A stretch of 14,388 bases of DNA from Bacillota bacterium (GCA_022793975.1 JAAWDW010000081.1:1-14388), one strand, 5' to 3'; positions 1 through 7,721 are shown, counted from the stretch's first letter. The notes: generated from the letters alone by a model not told the origin. Made by a program: numbers and translations.

Positions 1-269
1 CCGTCATTTTCGAGTCCGTTTATATCAATAAGTCCGAGCCTTGTGAGATTAGGTATTTTTATATCCGGCACTTCCCTGATGATATGCCCTAATGTATCCG
101 CGCCCTCGTCACCGTATTTTGCAGCATCCGGAAGCGCTCCGACACCGAGACTGTCGGCTACAATGAGAATTACACGATTTACAGACAATTCTTTTTTCGT
201 ATCTCTCATATTCTTTACGCTTACTTTATTTTCATTTTGATATTCATAACATTTATTATTGTCAATCAT
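1..269 (-). CDS. deoB: Phosphopentomutase DeoB, N-terminal part (cut by window edge)
   Basis: Interconverts ribose/deoxyribose 1-phosphate and 5-phosphate in nucleoside salvage; cytoplasmic, alkaline-phosphatase fold with two Mn ions. Only the first ~89 codons are in the window. The reverse strand reads RVILIVADSLGVGALPDAA, then KYGDEGADTLGHI, the hallmark N-terminus of DeoB; the Asp of VADS (D39 from this start) is the expected metal ligand. The catalytic Thr lies beyond the edge. Start choice is open: ATG at 269 has GAGG about 11 bases upstream but gives ~20 extra residues (MIDNNKCYEY...), whereas ATG at 209 (MRDTKKELSVNRV) fits family length better but has no clear ribosome binding site. 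It lies 67 bases downstream of the metallophosphoesterase gene on the same strand, with no convincing promoter between, so it is probably the last known member of the rmuC transcript. Identity is confident, the start is not. Confidence 0.88.
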   Translation of the reverse strand, partial: MIDNNKCYEYQNENKVSVKNMRDTKKELSVNRVILIVADSLGVGALPDAAKYGDEGADTLGHIIREVPDIKIPNLTRLGLIDINGLEND

Positions 270-336
270 ATTTGTTTTGACCTCATATTTTTAATATCGA
301 AACGCATTCTGACCTGCTGTTCTGTCGATTTTTACT

Positions 337-1047
337 CTATTTCAAATGAATTAGCTTCCCATCTGTGTAATCCTGAGCTGCAAGAGAATATCTTACTCCA
401 TTAAGTATTCCTTGAAGGCCCCTTTTCCATATTTCTTTGCCATGAAGATGCCCGTATACTACTTGTTTTACTCCGTATTTTTCAAACAATTCCGTAAATC
501 CCGAAATATTATGATTTTCGTTTGTCGGCGGAAAATGAAGCGCCGCTATTATATTATCTTTGAATCCTGCAGCTTTTGCCGCAGAAAGTGAAAGCTCAAG
601 TCTTAAAAGCTCCCTCTCATATATTTTTCTGTCATCTTCCGAAAAGCCGTCCGTTCCCGGACAAAGCCACCCCCTGCTGCCACAAATTGCTGTGTTTCCT
701 GTTTCCTCCTCTACTTCGTAAAATGTATTCTGAAGAAAATATATGCTGTCATACATCATATTCATTTTTTTTATTCCGTTCCACCAAAGCTCATGATTCC
801 CTTTTATGAGGACTTTTTTCCCCGGAAGTGCGTTTATCCATTCAAGATCTGCGCGTGCTTCTTCGAGTTTCAGCGCCCATGATATATCACCTGCAATTAT
901 CACCGTATCTTCATCCCGCACACGTTCTGTCCAGTCTTTTTTTATCTTTTCAACGTGATTTATCCATCTATCACCGTATATATCCATAGGTTTTTCCACT
1001 CTTACGTCAAAACCAAGATGAAGATCAGAAATAGCGTATATAGCCAT
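337..1047 (-). CDS. Calcineurin-like metallophosphoesterase
   Basis: A 236-residue cytoplasmic phosphoesterase with all the metal-binding motifs of the family: D-L-H at residues 8-10, GD at 53-54, GNHE at 83-86, a histidine at 171 in ALHFPP, and GHLHG at 199-203. No signal peptide or membrane segment is visible. It resembles the stand-alone predicted phosphohydrolases of Clostridia; the substrate (nucleotide, phosphoprotein or other phosphoester) cannot be read from sequence. The start is well supported by AGGAG about 9 bases upstream of ATG. Only 16 bases separate it from the rmuC stop codon, so the two are almost certainly co-transcribed; deoB follows. No truncation or missing catalytic residue is seen. 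Confidence 0.9.
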   Translation of the reverse strand: MAIYAISDLHLGFDVRVEKPMDIYGDRWINHVEKIKKDWTERVRDEDTVIIAGDISWALKLEEARADLEWINALPGKKVLIKGNHELWWNGIKKMNMMYDSIYFLQNTFYEVEEETGNTAICGSRGWLCPGTDGFSEDDRKIYERELLRLELSLSAAKAAGFKDNIIAALHFPPTNENHNISGFTELFEKYGVKQVVYGHLHGKEIWKRGLQGILNGVRYSLAAQDYTDGKLIHLK

Positions 1048-1063
1048 AAATTTTTACTCCTGT

Positions 1064-2416
1064 TTATTCATCATCCGCACCGATTTCCTTCATATCAGAA
1101 ACATCAAGTACTGCTTTGCTTTCAAACTCCGGAAGACTTTGCACATTTCTCAAAGTCCTCCTTATGACATTCGTCCTCGTGCCGATGAGTGTGTCAAGTT
1201 CTTTATTTGCCTGATTTATACGTTCCTGTGTTTTGGCAAGTACGTTTCCAAATTTATCAAACTCCGTTTTTACAGCTCCAAGCACCTGCCATACCTCACT
1301 TGAATGCTTCTGTATTGCAAGAGTTTTAAATCCCATCTGCAAACTGTTGAGAAGTGCCGCCATAGTTGTCGGACCCGCAATATTTACTCGGTAATCACGC
1401 TGAAGTGTTTCCACCATTCCCAGTCTTACAACTTCTGAATAAAGTCCCTCTATCGGTAGGAACATAATCGCAAAATCCGTAGTATCCGGCGGTGATATAT
1501 ATTTATCTCTGATATCCTTTGCTTCGCTCTTGATCGTTTGCATGAGAAGCTTTTCCGCTGTTTTTACAGCTTCGCGGTCTCCTTCGTCATAAGCTTCTAG
1601 GAGTTTGCTGTAACTGTCTGCAGGAAATTTTGCATCGATAGGAAGATATACGGCACCGCTTTCCTCATCACCCGGAAGCTTAACTGCAAATTCGACACGC
1701 TCGGCGCTGCCTCTTTTAACCGCAACATTTTCATCATACTGATCGCGCGTAAGAATCTGCTCAAGTATTGCAGAAAGCTGTATCTCTCCGAGAATGCCGC
1801 GTGTTTTTACATTTGCAAGTACTTTTTTAAGATCTCCTACACCCGATGCAAGAGTCTGCATCTCACCCAGCCCTTTGTACACCTGCTCCAGTCTTTCCGA
1901 AACAAGACTGAACGATTTGCTTATCCTGTCTTCAAGTGTCTTTTGCAGCTTCTCATCCACTGTCATACGCATCTGTTCAAGTTGCCTGTTATTGTCCTCC
2001 GTCAGCGCCGCGATCTTATGTTCCATCGTTTTTCTTATGTTCTCCAGCTTCTGCTCGTTTTCAATATTCATATGCGAAAGCTGCATTTTAAGTTCTGCAA
2101 GACGCTTGTCCTGATTTTCGGCTGACGCTTTCTGACTGCCCGCAAGAAGATCACCGAGTGCTCCCATACTTACCTGTATATTCTGATTCATTTCCGTACG
2201 CGAACTTTTAACTTCATTTCCGATATCCTGCTTCATCTCGCGCATATATTTTTCTATTTCACCGAACTGCCGCATATAATCGTTTCTTGCAGCTTCAAAC
2301 TGCTGCATATTTCCACTCTGATCTTCGGCATTTCTTTTTACTCCCGCAATCAGTGTTATCATTATTATGAGCAGAACTATTATCAAAAACATACCGCCGT
2401 ATATAATTATGTCCAT
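1064..2416 (-). CDS. rmuC: RmuC-family DNA recombination protein
   Basis: A 450-residue protein with the usual RmuC order: one N-terminal membrane anchor (about residues 4-24, IIYGGMFLIIVLLIIMITLI), a long coiled coil (about 30-200, rich in K/E/Q/M heptads), then the RmuC domain (about 195-430). Recognisable family stretches are TRGILGEIQLSAILEQIL (205-222), YLPIDAKFPADSY (257-269), FLPIEGLYSEVV (319-330) and GPTTMAALLNSL (348-359). E. coli RmuC limits recombination at inverted repeats; the domain is nuclease-like, but its biochemistry is poorly settled. The open frame extends to an ATG at 2554, but I chose 2416 because GGGAG sits about 7 bases before it, the added 46 residues look non-homologous, and they would run through the promoter. 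It is first in a probable operon with the metallophosphoesterase and deoB. Confidence 0.92.
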   Translation of the reverse strand: MDIIIYGGMFLIIVLLIIMITLIAGVKRNAEDQSGNMQQFEAARNDYMRQFGEIEKYMREMKQDIGNEVKSSRTEMNQNIQVSMGALGDLLAGSQKASAENQDKRLAELKMQLSHMNIENEQKLENIRKTMEHKIAALTEDNNRQLEQMRMTVDEKLQKTLEDRISKSFSLVSERLEQVYKGLGEMQTLASGVGDLKKVLANVKTRGILGEIQLSAILEQILTRDQYDENVAVKRGSAERVEFAVKLPGDEESGAVYLPIDAKFPADSYSKLLEAYDEGDREAVKTAEKLLMQTIKSEAKDIRDKYISPPDTTDFAIMFLPIEGLYSEVVRLGMVETLQRDYRVNIAGPTTMAALLNSLQMGFKTLAIQKHSSEVWQVLGAVKTEFDKFGNVLAKTQERINQANKELDTLIGTRTNVIRRTLRNVQSLPEFESKAVLDVSDMKEIGADDE

Positions 2417-2479
2417 ATTAAATCTCCCGTAAAAAATTATAAGGCCTATATGAATGCAATTTTTATTCAATATATAAAT

Positions 2480-2508
2480 ATCATACCACAAAATTCCCTT
2501 GCGATAAA
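2480..2508 (-). promoter_or_regulatory. Extended -10 promoter for rmuC
   Basis: The reverse strand has TGGTATGAT (extended -10: TG, one base, then TATGAT; -10 hexamer at 2480-2485). Seventeen bases further upstream is only a weak -35 (TTTATC). This places transcription start near 2473, giving a leader of ~55 bases before the rmuC ATG at 2416. It lies directly downstream of the terminator of the LTA-synthase operon. Seen by eye only. Confidence 0.45.
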
Positions 2509-2523
2509 CAGTTTTACATATAA

Positions 2524-2550
2524 GAAAACAGACTGCATATGCAGTCCGTT
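2524..2550 (-). terminator. Rho-independent terminator of the LTA-synthase operon
   Basis: On the reverse strand a 10-bp stem (ACGGACTGCA paired with TGCAGTCTGT, one G-T wobble, and an almost closed 2-4-base loop) is followed by TTTTC. It begins about 34 bases after the stop codon of the 661-residue LTA-synthase-like gene. The core ACTGCATATGCAGT is a perfect palindrome. Confidence 0.7.
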
Positions 2551-2583
2551 TCAATCCGTACTTTATTCAGTTCTTCCTATCCG

Positions 2584-4569
2584 TCAATTTGTATAAATTC
2601 TGCACTTTTTCAGTATTCCGCCCGCCTCCTTATACTTCGCGCAGTCAAGTGCACAGAGAATGCTTCCGTACACCTGCGCTGTATCTTTATCAAGCAGAAT
2701 CCCTGCAGGCTTATTTACCGATACAAATTCATAAAGCTGTGCCGGTGACAGATTTTCCAAACTCGGTTTTATTACCACATTATCATAACCGGCATATTCG
2801 ATTTTTGTCATCTCTCCGGCATCATCAGTCACAGGATATATATGTTCTCTAAAGCGAAGAAACTCGCTGTTCACACTTTCGTCTACCGAAAGTATTGTTC
2901 CTTTTTTCCCGCTTTTGCCCGAAAAATTTTCCCCGATATAATCAAGTACCGCAATTATATCGTCTGCATAAACCGCCGCATAGTAACTGTCATCTGCGGC
3001 AATTTTTCTGTTTACCGCATCATATACTGTTTCTATTTCCGCAGTATTATCTATGCTGAGACTGTAACTTTCAAGATACTTTTCCGTACTTTTATTGCCA
3101 AATATTGTCGTATTTATCTGAGATTCCGTCTTCTCATCACGGAGCGCAAGTGCCAGAACATCGTTTTCCAGATAAAATTGCGAAAGCTCTATCATCTCCT
3201 TTGCCCGAAGATAATCATCATAATAATCGGCAGGATTAAGCTTTGCGCCAGTTTTTCTGCTATACACAACAGAATTCTCAAAAACACCGTCACGTGACAT
3301 CTCAAAGACAACATCATCTTTAATAAAAGAGCCTTTCAGCATATGCATCTGAAACGGTGCAAATCCGTTTTCTGCCGTTAACAGATTTTGTCCGAGATAG
3401 AGCGTATCAAGCTCCTCAATCCCCAAAAGATAAGCGGCAGTAGGAAGAATATCAATCTGACCTCCGGATATGCTTACAGTCTCATTTATATCAGTTCCCG
3501 GCATATGTATCAAAAACGGCACTCTCAGTAAGTCATCATATGTATAATCTCTTCCCAGCCATCCCGAAACAACCGCACGCACCGATTCATCCGCCCGTGC
3601 AAGCCCAAAATGATCACCGTATATAAGAATCAGCGAATTATCGTAAAGTCCGTTTTCTTTGAGTTCGTCAAAAAATTCGGCAAGGCATCTGTCCGCATAA
3701 TTCACCGACTGTATGTACCGTCCCACTATGTTTTCATCCTGAGGTTTCAGCTCTATTTCCTGTAGATACTCCGGAAGTCCGAAAGGATTGTGACTCGAAA
3801 GCGTGATCACAAATCCGTAAAAAGGCTGCGGAAGTTCCGTCATATAAGAAACAGTCTGCTCATAAAACGCACTGTCGCTTATACCGACAATATTTCCCGC
3901 ACCAATACCTTCTATATTATCGCTTACATAGTCCTCTTCGCTGTAATATCTATCAAAACCAAGCGCCGGATAGATATTCTCTCTATTCCAGAAACTTTTT
4001 TTATATCCGTGAAACACATTCGTGCTGTATCCATGTTCCTTTAATATCCAAGGCAGTCCTTTGAAATAATTGTCTTCATAGAGCTGATATGTATAGCTCT
4101 CAATACTTCCTATAAGTGAATTGTTCACCGCAAATTCCGCATCCGATGTATTGCCTGCTCCTATTTCATGATAAAAATTATCAAAATAAATTGTGGACGG
4201 GTCATTTATCAGACTGTGAATAAACGGTGTTATCTCCTGTCCGTAATAATCATTTTCCACAGTAATTCCCTGCACTGATTCAAGCTGCACAATAATGAGA
4301 TTCCTATCTTTGGCAGCTCCGAAAAGAGGACCGTCCTTTTCATCCTCATAAGTGCCGGATACGAGCCTGTAACTTGTTTCTTCGCGCTCCGCGAAAAAAT
4401 AATCCGCTGCATCTTTAAGATGTGCAAGCACAAATTCCTGACTTGTAAGCGCTGTTACAAACGCATTTCCCGCCGGATTTTCTATCATAAGCAGAATTAT
4501 CAGCAATACTATGAGAAACGTATATATTTTTTTAATTGACCTTGGTAATGATCCCGGCATCTTCATCAT
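2584..4569 (-). CDS. LTA synthase-family protein, short paralogue with one membrane segment
   Basis: A 661-residue membrane-anchored sulfatase-fold enzyme of the lipoteichoic acid synthase group, which transfers glycerol phosphate from phosphatidylglycerol outside the membrane. Residues ~15-35 form a single membrane helix; the catalytic domain spans ~80-400. Active-site residues match LtaS: E97 (VQLES), nucleophile T141 in GNTSDAEF, H260 (SSHNPF), D319 and H320 (YGDHFG). It aligns throughout with the second half of the upstream 1023-residue protein but lacks the first four membrane helices and the acidic loop, so it looks like a tandem duplicate that lost, or never had, the N-terminal membrane domain. 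Residues ~500-661 are an extension similar to the end of the neighbour (shared LSPAxL and a motif like EFxxxNKxxAxxxxKD). The gene overlaps the upstream one by 38 bases, so translational coupling is likely; ATGs also exist at 4566 and 4560. Whether it is a polymerase, a primase like listerial LtaP, or a modifying enzyme is unknown. Confidence 0.85.
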   Translation of the reverse strand: MMKMPGSLPRSIKKIYTFLIVLLIILLMIENPAGNAFVTALTSQEFVLAHLKDAADYFFAEREETSYRLVSGTYEDEKDGPLFGAAKDRNLIIVQLESVQGITVENDYYGQEITPFIHSLINDPSTIYFDNFYHEIGAGNTSDAEFAVNNSLIGSIESYTYQLYEDNYFKGLPWILKEHGYSTNVFHGYKKSFWNRENIYPALGFDRYYSEEDYVSDNIEGIGAGNIVGISDSAFYEQTVSYMTELPQPFYGFVITLSSHNPFGLPEYLQEIELKPQDENIVGRYIQSVNYADRCLAEFFDELKENGLYDNSLILIYGDHFGLARADESVRAVVSGWLGRDYTYDDLLRVPFLIHMPGTDINETVSISGGQIDILPTAAYLLGIEELDTLYLGQNLLTAENGFAPFQMHMLKGSFIKDDVVFEMSRDGVFENSVVYSRKTGAKLNPADYYDDYLRAKEMIELSQFYLENDVLALALRDEKTESQINTTIFGNKSTEKYLESYSLSIDNTAEIETVYDAVNRKIAADDSYYAAVYADDIIAVLDYIGENFSGKSGKKGTILSVDESVNSEFLRFREHIYPVTDDAGEMTKIEYAGYDNVVIKPSLENLSPAQLYEFVSVNKPAGILLDKDTAQVYGSILCALDCAKYKEAGGILKKCRIYTN

Positions 4570-7500
4570 TGATGTATATTGTTACATCTCCTCCTAAAAG
4601 CTTTGAAAATCTCCCCTCAGAATCCTCTTTTGACATCACTGCCGCCCATACCTTATTTGATTTTATAAATTCGAGCGCATTTTCATATGAAAGTCCAGCC
4701 GAGTTAAGATCGAGAACAGCCTCATATCTTCCTGTATACTCCTCCGCATTCGGAACTTCGAGTATTATGCGGTCGAGCGTCGCAGGTGAAAGTTCGCCGC
4801 AGAACTGTAACATAAAATCCGCACTCTTTTCCATGTTCATATAGAGATCGACACCGGCGTGATTTTCCATCCACTCGATAATATCGTCATACTCCATTTC
4901 CACTTCACCTGTTTTATTGTTTATCGTATATGGCTGACTCTTTTCATTCCAGTAAACATCCAGTCTCACGCTTCTTTTACCCGCATATGCGGAATAATTG
5001 AGAGCTGCAACCGAATTGGTGCCGATAAGCTCCTCATCGGGATAACCGGCGTAAACTATTTCATCTGGATATATGCGTGAAATCTTCACACTGTCAACAT
5101 TGCCTATACTTTCTCCGTCTTTGAATATCCTTCTTATGGCATCACTTCTGAGCACGTATTCCGATGTATTTACAATATCCACAGAACGCAGGTAGCCTTC
5201 ATAGCACGATGATATGTCAACAGGCGCACCGGTATGAATATTCCAGGCTCTGCCGTTTTCAAACACACCGTCTCGCGACATCTCGTACGCTATATCATTT
5301 GTAAAAAATGAACCTTTTGTCATATATGTCTGCTCGGCTACAAAGCCTTCTTCTATCGTGTAAAGATTATGACCCGTGTATATTGTATCAAGCTCTTCTA
5401 TTCCCATAAGATACGCCACTGTCGGCATTATATCCGTTTCTCCGCCAGCAGTCATTATTGTACCTTTCAAGTCTATACTTTCATCCGGAGAATAAATAAT
5501 AAGCGGAATTTTAAGCATTTCCTCGTAATCATACGGTTTGCCGAGTATCTTTTCCATACTCGTATCTATTTCATCTGAATGCGAAAGACCGGTATGGTCG
5601 CCATAAATCACAAACAGTGAATTATCATAAAGCCCCGCTTCCTTAAGTTCATCGAAGAACACTCCGAGCGCATAATCTGTATATGCAGCACTCTGCAAAT
5701 ATTTGCCTACAATCGTGTTTCTGTCTTCACGTGCCAAGTTTATAAACTTGTATTTATTCAGCATCTCGTACGGATGATGGTTAGATATAGAAATTACAAA
5801 GCTGTAGAAAGGCTCGGAAAGCTCTTTCATATATTCAACAGTCTGCGGAAAAAACTCTGAATCGGTAAGGCCCCAACCCATCCATTCAGTCATCTCATAG
5901 TCTCCGCCGCGGCCTTTAAGTCCGCCGTAATATCTGTTAAAGCCTTCCGACGGATACATACTCTCACGGCTCCAAAAGCTTCTGTCTTCGTGCGCGTGGA
6001 ATACGGCTGTATCGTATCCTATCTCCGAAAGCTGTACCGGAAGTCCGCGAAAATAATTCTCATTGAAAAGCTTATATGTGTAGCTCACGAGCGTGCCATA
6101 AAGTGAATTGTTTACAGCAAATTCGGCATCCGAAGTATTGCCGCTTCCAACCTGTTGATAGAAATTATCAAAATATGTAGCGTTATTCTCAATGAGTGCG
6201 TTAAGATTAGGCGTTATTTCCTGACCGTTATACTCGCGTCCGATTACAAAATCCTGCAGAGACTCAACTTGTATAATGATGAGATTTTTGTCTTTTGCCG
6301 CACCGAAAAGCGGACCGTCTTTTTCCTGTTCGTAAGATTTTGTCCACGCCGCAAGATTTTCACTCGTTCCGTCGGCAAAAGCTCCCGTAAATATATCTTT
6401 TATATGAAATGAGAAAAATTCCTGATTTGTCAGCGAAGTAATATAACTTGAATTAAAGATATTTGTTGTTGTAAAGACCGCAATTAAAATAAACGCCGCT
6501 ATCGCTTTCGGATTGGTTACGGCGACAGCCTTTTTATATGCTGTCTTCAATATACGCCCAGCATCTTTCAAAAACGGCTTTAACATTTCTGCCGCCTTGG
6601 CAAAACATTCCGCAACATCTAATTTTCCAATTTTAGTGTCCTCTGCAACTAGCCCGTCTTCGCTCTCCGCACCCTCTGATTCATCGTCAACATCGCTTTT
6701 CTCTTCTCCGGTTTCCACATCGAAACTTTCCTCTGCTTCAGCTTCCGCACCTGCTTCTTCTGATGCAGATATCTCTGTTTCATTTTCCGTATCTGTACAA
6801 GCTTCTTCATTTTGTGATGCAGTATTCTCTGTAATCACAAATTTTCCACTGCCCGTACTTTCCCAGTATTCCGTACCCACTGTATCGTGTTCATCTTCGT
6901 GTACTTCATCATTTTCCGAATTTTTCGGCTCGCTCGCTTCATCCTCCGCTGTCTTTTCTCCTTCCGAAGTTTCAATTTCAGTCTGTTCTTCAGCGGCTAA
7001 ACTATCAAAAACGGAAAAAATATCATCTTCTTCATCTTGATTAAATTCCGTATCTACCGGATTTTCCGTATTTATATCAGTTTCGCAGCGCCCACTGTCT
7101 TTACAGTTGCTCCCGCTGTCCGATTTTTTTTTTAAGACAAGCATAACAATTATAAGCACCGCATCCACCAGCATAAAGAAATTCACCGGTCTCAGCACTT
7201 CTTTTATACTTTCGCCGATATCACCGACAACTTCCGCTGCTCCTAACATACCTACCGACAGATATCTATTGAAAAAACTGCTGTATGTAACGTCACAAAA
7301 CATCAAAACCGAAAGTATCGAAAAAATAACCGCCGGTATCCACTTATTATCCGTCGATTTAAAAAGCAGATATATAAAAATCAGCGTAATCAAACATACG
7401 GAAATAAAATGCGAACTCGTTCCCATAAGCAAATAAAATACAATGATCTTTGCAATAACGAGAAACGCCGACACCGCACCAAGCACTCCATACTTTCCTA

Positions 7501-7603
7501 TATATATATTGAAACTTTCTTTTAAGTAATCTTTAACGCTTATCAAAAGCATAAGCGCATATTTTTTTATTTCCGACAAAAGTTCTTCTTGTCTGGTATT
7601 CAT
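4532..7603 (-). CDS. LTA synthase-family protein with acidic loop and C-terminal extension
   Basis: A 1023-residue polytopic membrane protein of the LtaS family (polyglycerophosphate synthesis from phosphatidylglycerol). Membrane helices: about 40-60, 65-81, 88-106 and 142-157, then a low-complexity acidic stretch (~171-322, mostly E/D/S/A), then a fifth helix at ~367-383. Known LtaS topology puts the acidic loop in the cytoplasm and everything after helix 5 outside. The catalytic domain (~430-755) has E447 (VES), nucleophile T490 (GNTSDAEF), H609 (SNHHPY), D669 and H670 (YGDHTG). Residues ~838-1023 form an extra domain that I read as a degenerate glycerophosphodiester phosphodiesterase barrel. 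S. aureus LtaS is ~646 residues, so this protein is much longer. The frame opens at 7666, but ATG 7603 has AGGAG about 8 bases upstream and lies just after a consensus promoter; 7666 falls inside the -35. It is first of a two-gene operon with the 661-residue paralogue. Confidence 0.9.
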   Translation of the reverse strand: MNTRQEELLSEIKKYALMLLISVKDYLKESFNIYIGKYGVLGAVSAFLVIAKIIVFYLLMGTSSHFISVCLITLIFIYLLFKSTDNKWIPAVIFSILSVLMFCDVTYSSFFNRYLSVGMLGAAEVVGDIGESIKEVLRPVNFFMLVDAVLIIVMLVLKKKSDSGSNCKDSGRCETDINTENPVDTEFNQDEEDDIFSVFDSLAAEEQTEIETSEGEKTAEDEASEPKNSENDEVHEDEHDTVGTEYWESTGSGKFVITENTASQNEEACTDTENETEISASEEAGAEAEAEESFDVETGEEKSDVDDESEGAESEDGLVAEDTKIGKLDVAECFAKAAEMLKPFLKDAGRILKTAYKKAVAVTNPKAIAAFILIAVFTTTNIFNSSYITSLTNQEFFSFHIKDIFTGAFADGTSENLAAWTKSYEQEKDGPLFGAAKDKNLIIIQVESLQDFVIGREYNGQEITPNLNALIENNATYFDNFYQQVGSGNTSDAEFAVNNSLYGTLVSYTYKLFNENYFRGLPVQLSEIGYDTAVFHAHEDRSFWSRESMYPSEGFNRYYGGLKGRGGDYEMTEWMGWGLTDSEFFPQTVEYMKELSEPFYSFVISISNHHPYEMLNKYKFINLAREDRNTIVGKYLQSAAYTDYALGVFFDELKEAGLYDNSLFVIYGDHTGLSHSDEIDTSMEKILGKPYDYEEMLKIPLIIYSPDESIDLKGTIMTAGGETDIMPTVAYLMGIEELDTIYTGHNLYTIEEGFVAEQTYMTKGSFFTNDIAYEMSRDGVFENGRAWNIHTGAPVDISSCYEGYLRSVDIVNTSEYVLRSDAIRRIFKDGESIGNVDSVKISRIYPDEIVYAGYPDEELIGTNSVAALNYSAYAGKRSVRLDVYWNEKSQPYTINNKTGEVEMEYDDIIEWMENHAGVDLYMNMEKSADFMLQFCGELSPATLDRIILEVPNAEEYTGRYEAVLDLNSAGLSYENALEFIKSNKVWAAVMSKEDSEGRFSKLLGGDVTIYINDEDAGIITKVN
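4571..4595 (-). promoter_or_regulatory. Distant Shine-Dalgarno with intervening hairpin before the 661-residue gene
   Basis: Inside the end of the upstream gene, the reverse strand has AGGAGGA (4589-4595), then GATGTA-ACAATA-TACATC (4571-4588), a perfect 6-bp inverted repeat with a 6-base loop, then A and ATGATGAAGATG. In linear spacing the Shine-Dalgarno is 20 bases from the first ATG, too far; if the hairpin forms, the effective distance to the ATGs at 4569, 4566 and 4560 falls to about 2, 5 and 11 bases. The stem is short and AT-rich, so this is a hypothesis. Confidence 0.4.
6638..7093 (-). other. Acidic low-complexity loop-coding segment
   Basis: Residues ~171-322 of the 1023-residue LTA-synthase-like protein. 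The stretch is dominated by Glu, Asp, Ser, Ala and Thr with few hydrophobics, for example EEAGAEAEAEESFDVETGEE. It sits between membrane helices 4 and 5, a position that is short in typical LtaS, and by known topology would be cytoplasmic. It is absent from the downstream paralogue. The opposite strand shows an open frame rich in Ser, which is only the complement of the GAA/GAT/GCA-type codons. Confidence 0.75.
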
Positions 7604-7634
7604 ATTATATACTCCTAATTTTTTTATCTTTTCA

Positions 7635-7663
7635 ATTATATATAATTCGACAATAATTTTCAA
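7635..7663 (-). promoter_or_regulatory. Sigma-A-type promoter for the LTA-synthase operon
   Basis: The reverse strand reads TTGAAA (7658-7663), 17 bases, TATAAT (7635-7640). That is one mismatch from consensus with ideal spacing. Transcription should begin near 7628, giving a ~25-base leader that contains the AGGAG site before the ATG at 7603. Confidence 0.75.
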
Positions 7664-7715
7664 CAAAATCTCGCCTATTTCATAAAATCTTCAACTTTTC
7701 TTACACAAAATATAG

Positions 7716-7721
7716 TATAAT
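7716..7721 (+). promoter_or_regulatory. Probable -10 box for the GH18 gene
   Basis: TATAAT occurs 50 bases before the GH18 start codon in a very AT-rich stretch. No good -35 is seen: TTCAAC at 7690-7695 is 20 bases away and CTTTTC at 7695-7700 is 15 away. The -35 region may be activator-dependent, or use another sigma factor. The two divergent promoters lie ~55 bases apart. Confidence 0.4.

Noticed and set aside
2417..2554. N-terminal extension of rmuC to ATG 2554
   Set aside because: The extra 46 residues overlap the likely promoter and terminator and lack family similarity; ATG 2416 has a strong ribosome site followed by the typical membrane anchor.
2842..3297. 151-residue plus-strand open frame opposite the 661-residue gene
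   Set aside because: Rich in I/Y/R from reverse reading of the sense codons, with no ribosome site; the sense strand encodes a clear sulfatase-fold protein.
6513..7040. Long plus-strand open frame rich in Ser/Ala opposite the LTA synthase gene
   Set aside because: It is the complement of the acidic low-complexity segment (GAA, GAT and GCA codons read backwards); it has no ribosome site or recognisable domain.
7604..7666. Extension of the large LTA synthase gene to ATG 7666
   Set aside because: That ATG lies upstream of the -10 and inside the -35 region of a consensus promoter; ATG 7603 has AGGAG at proper spacing.
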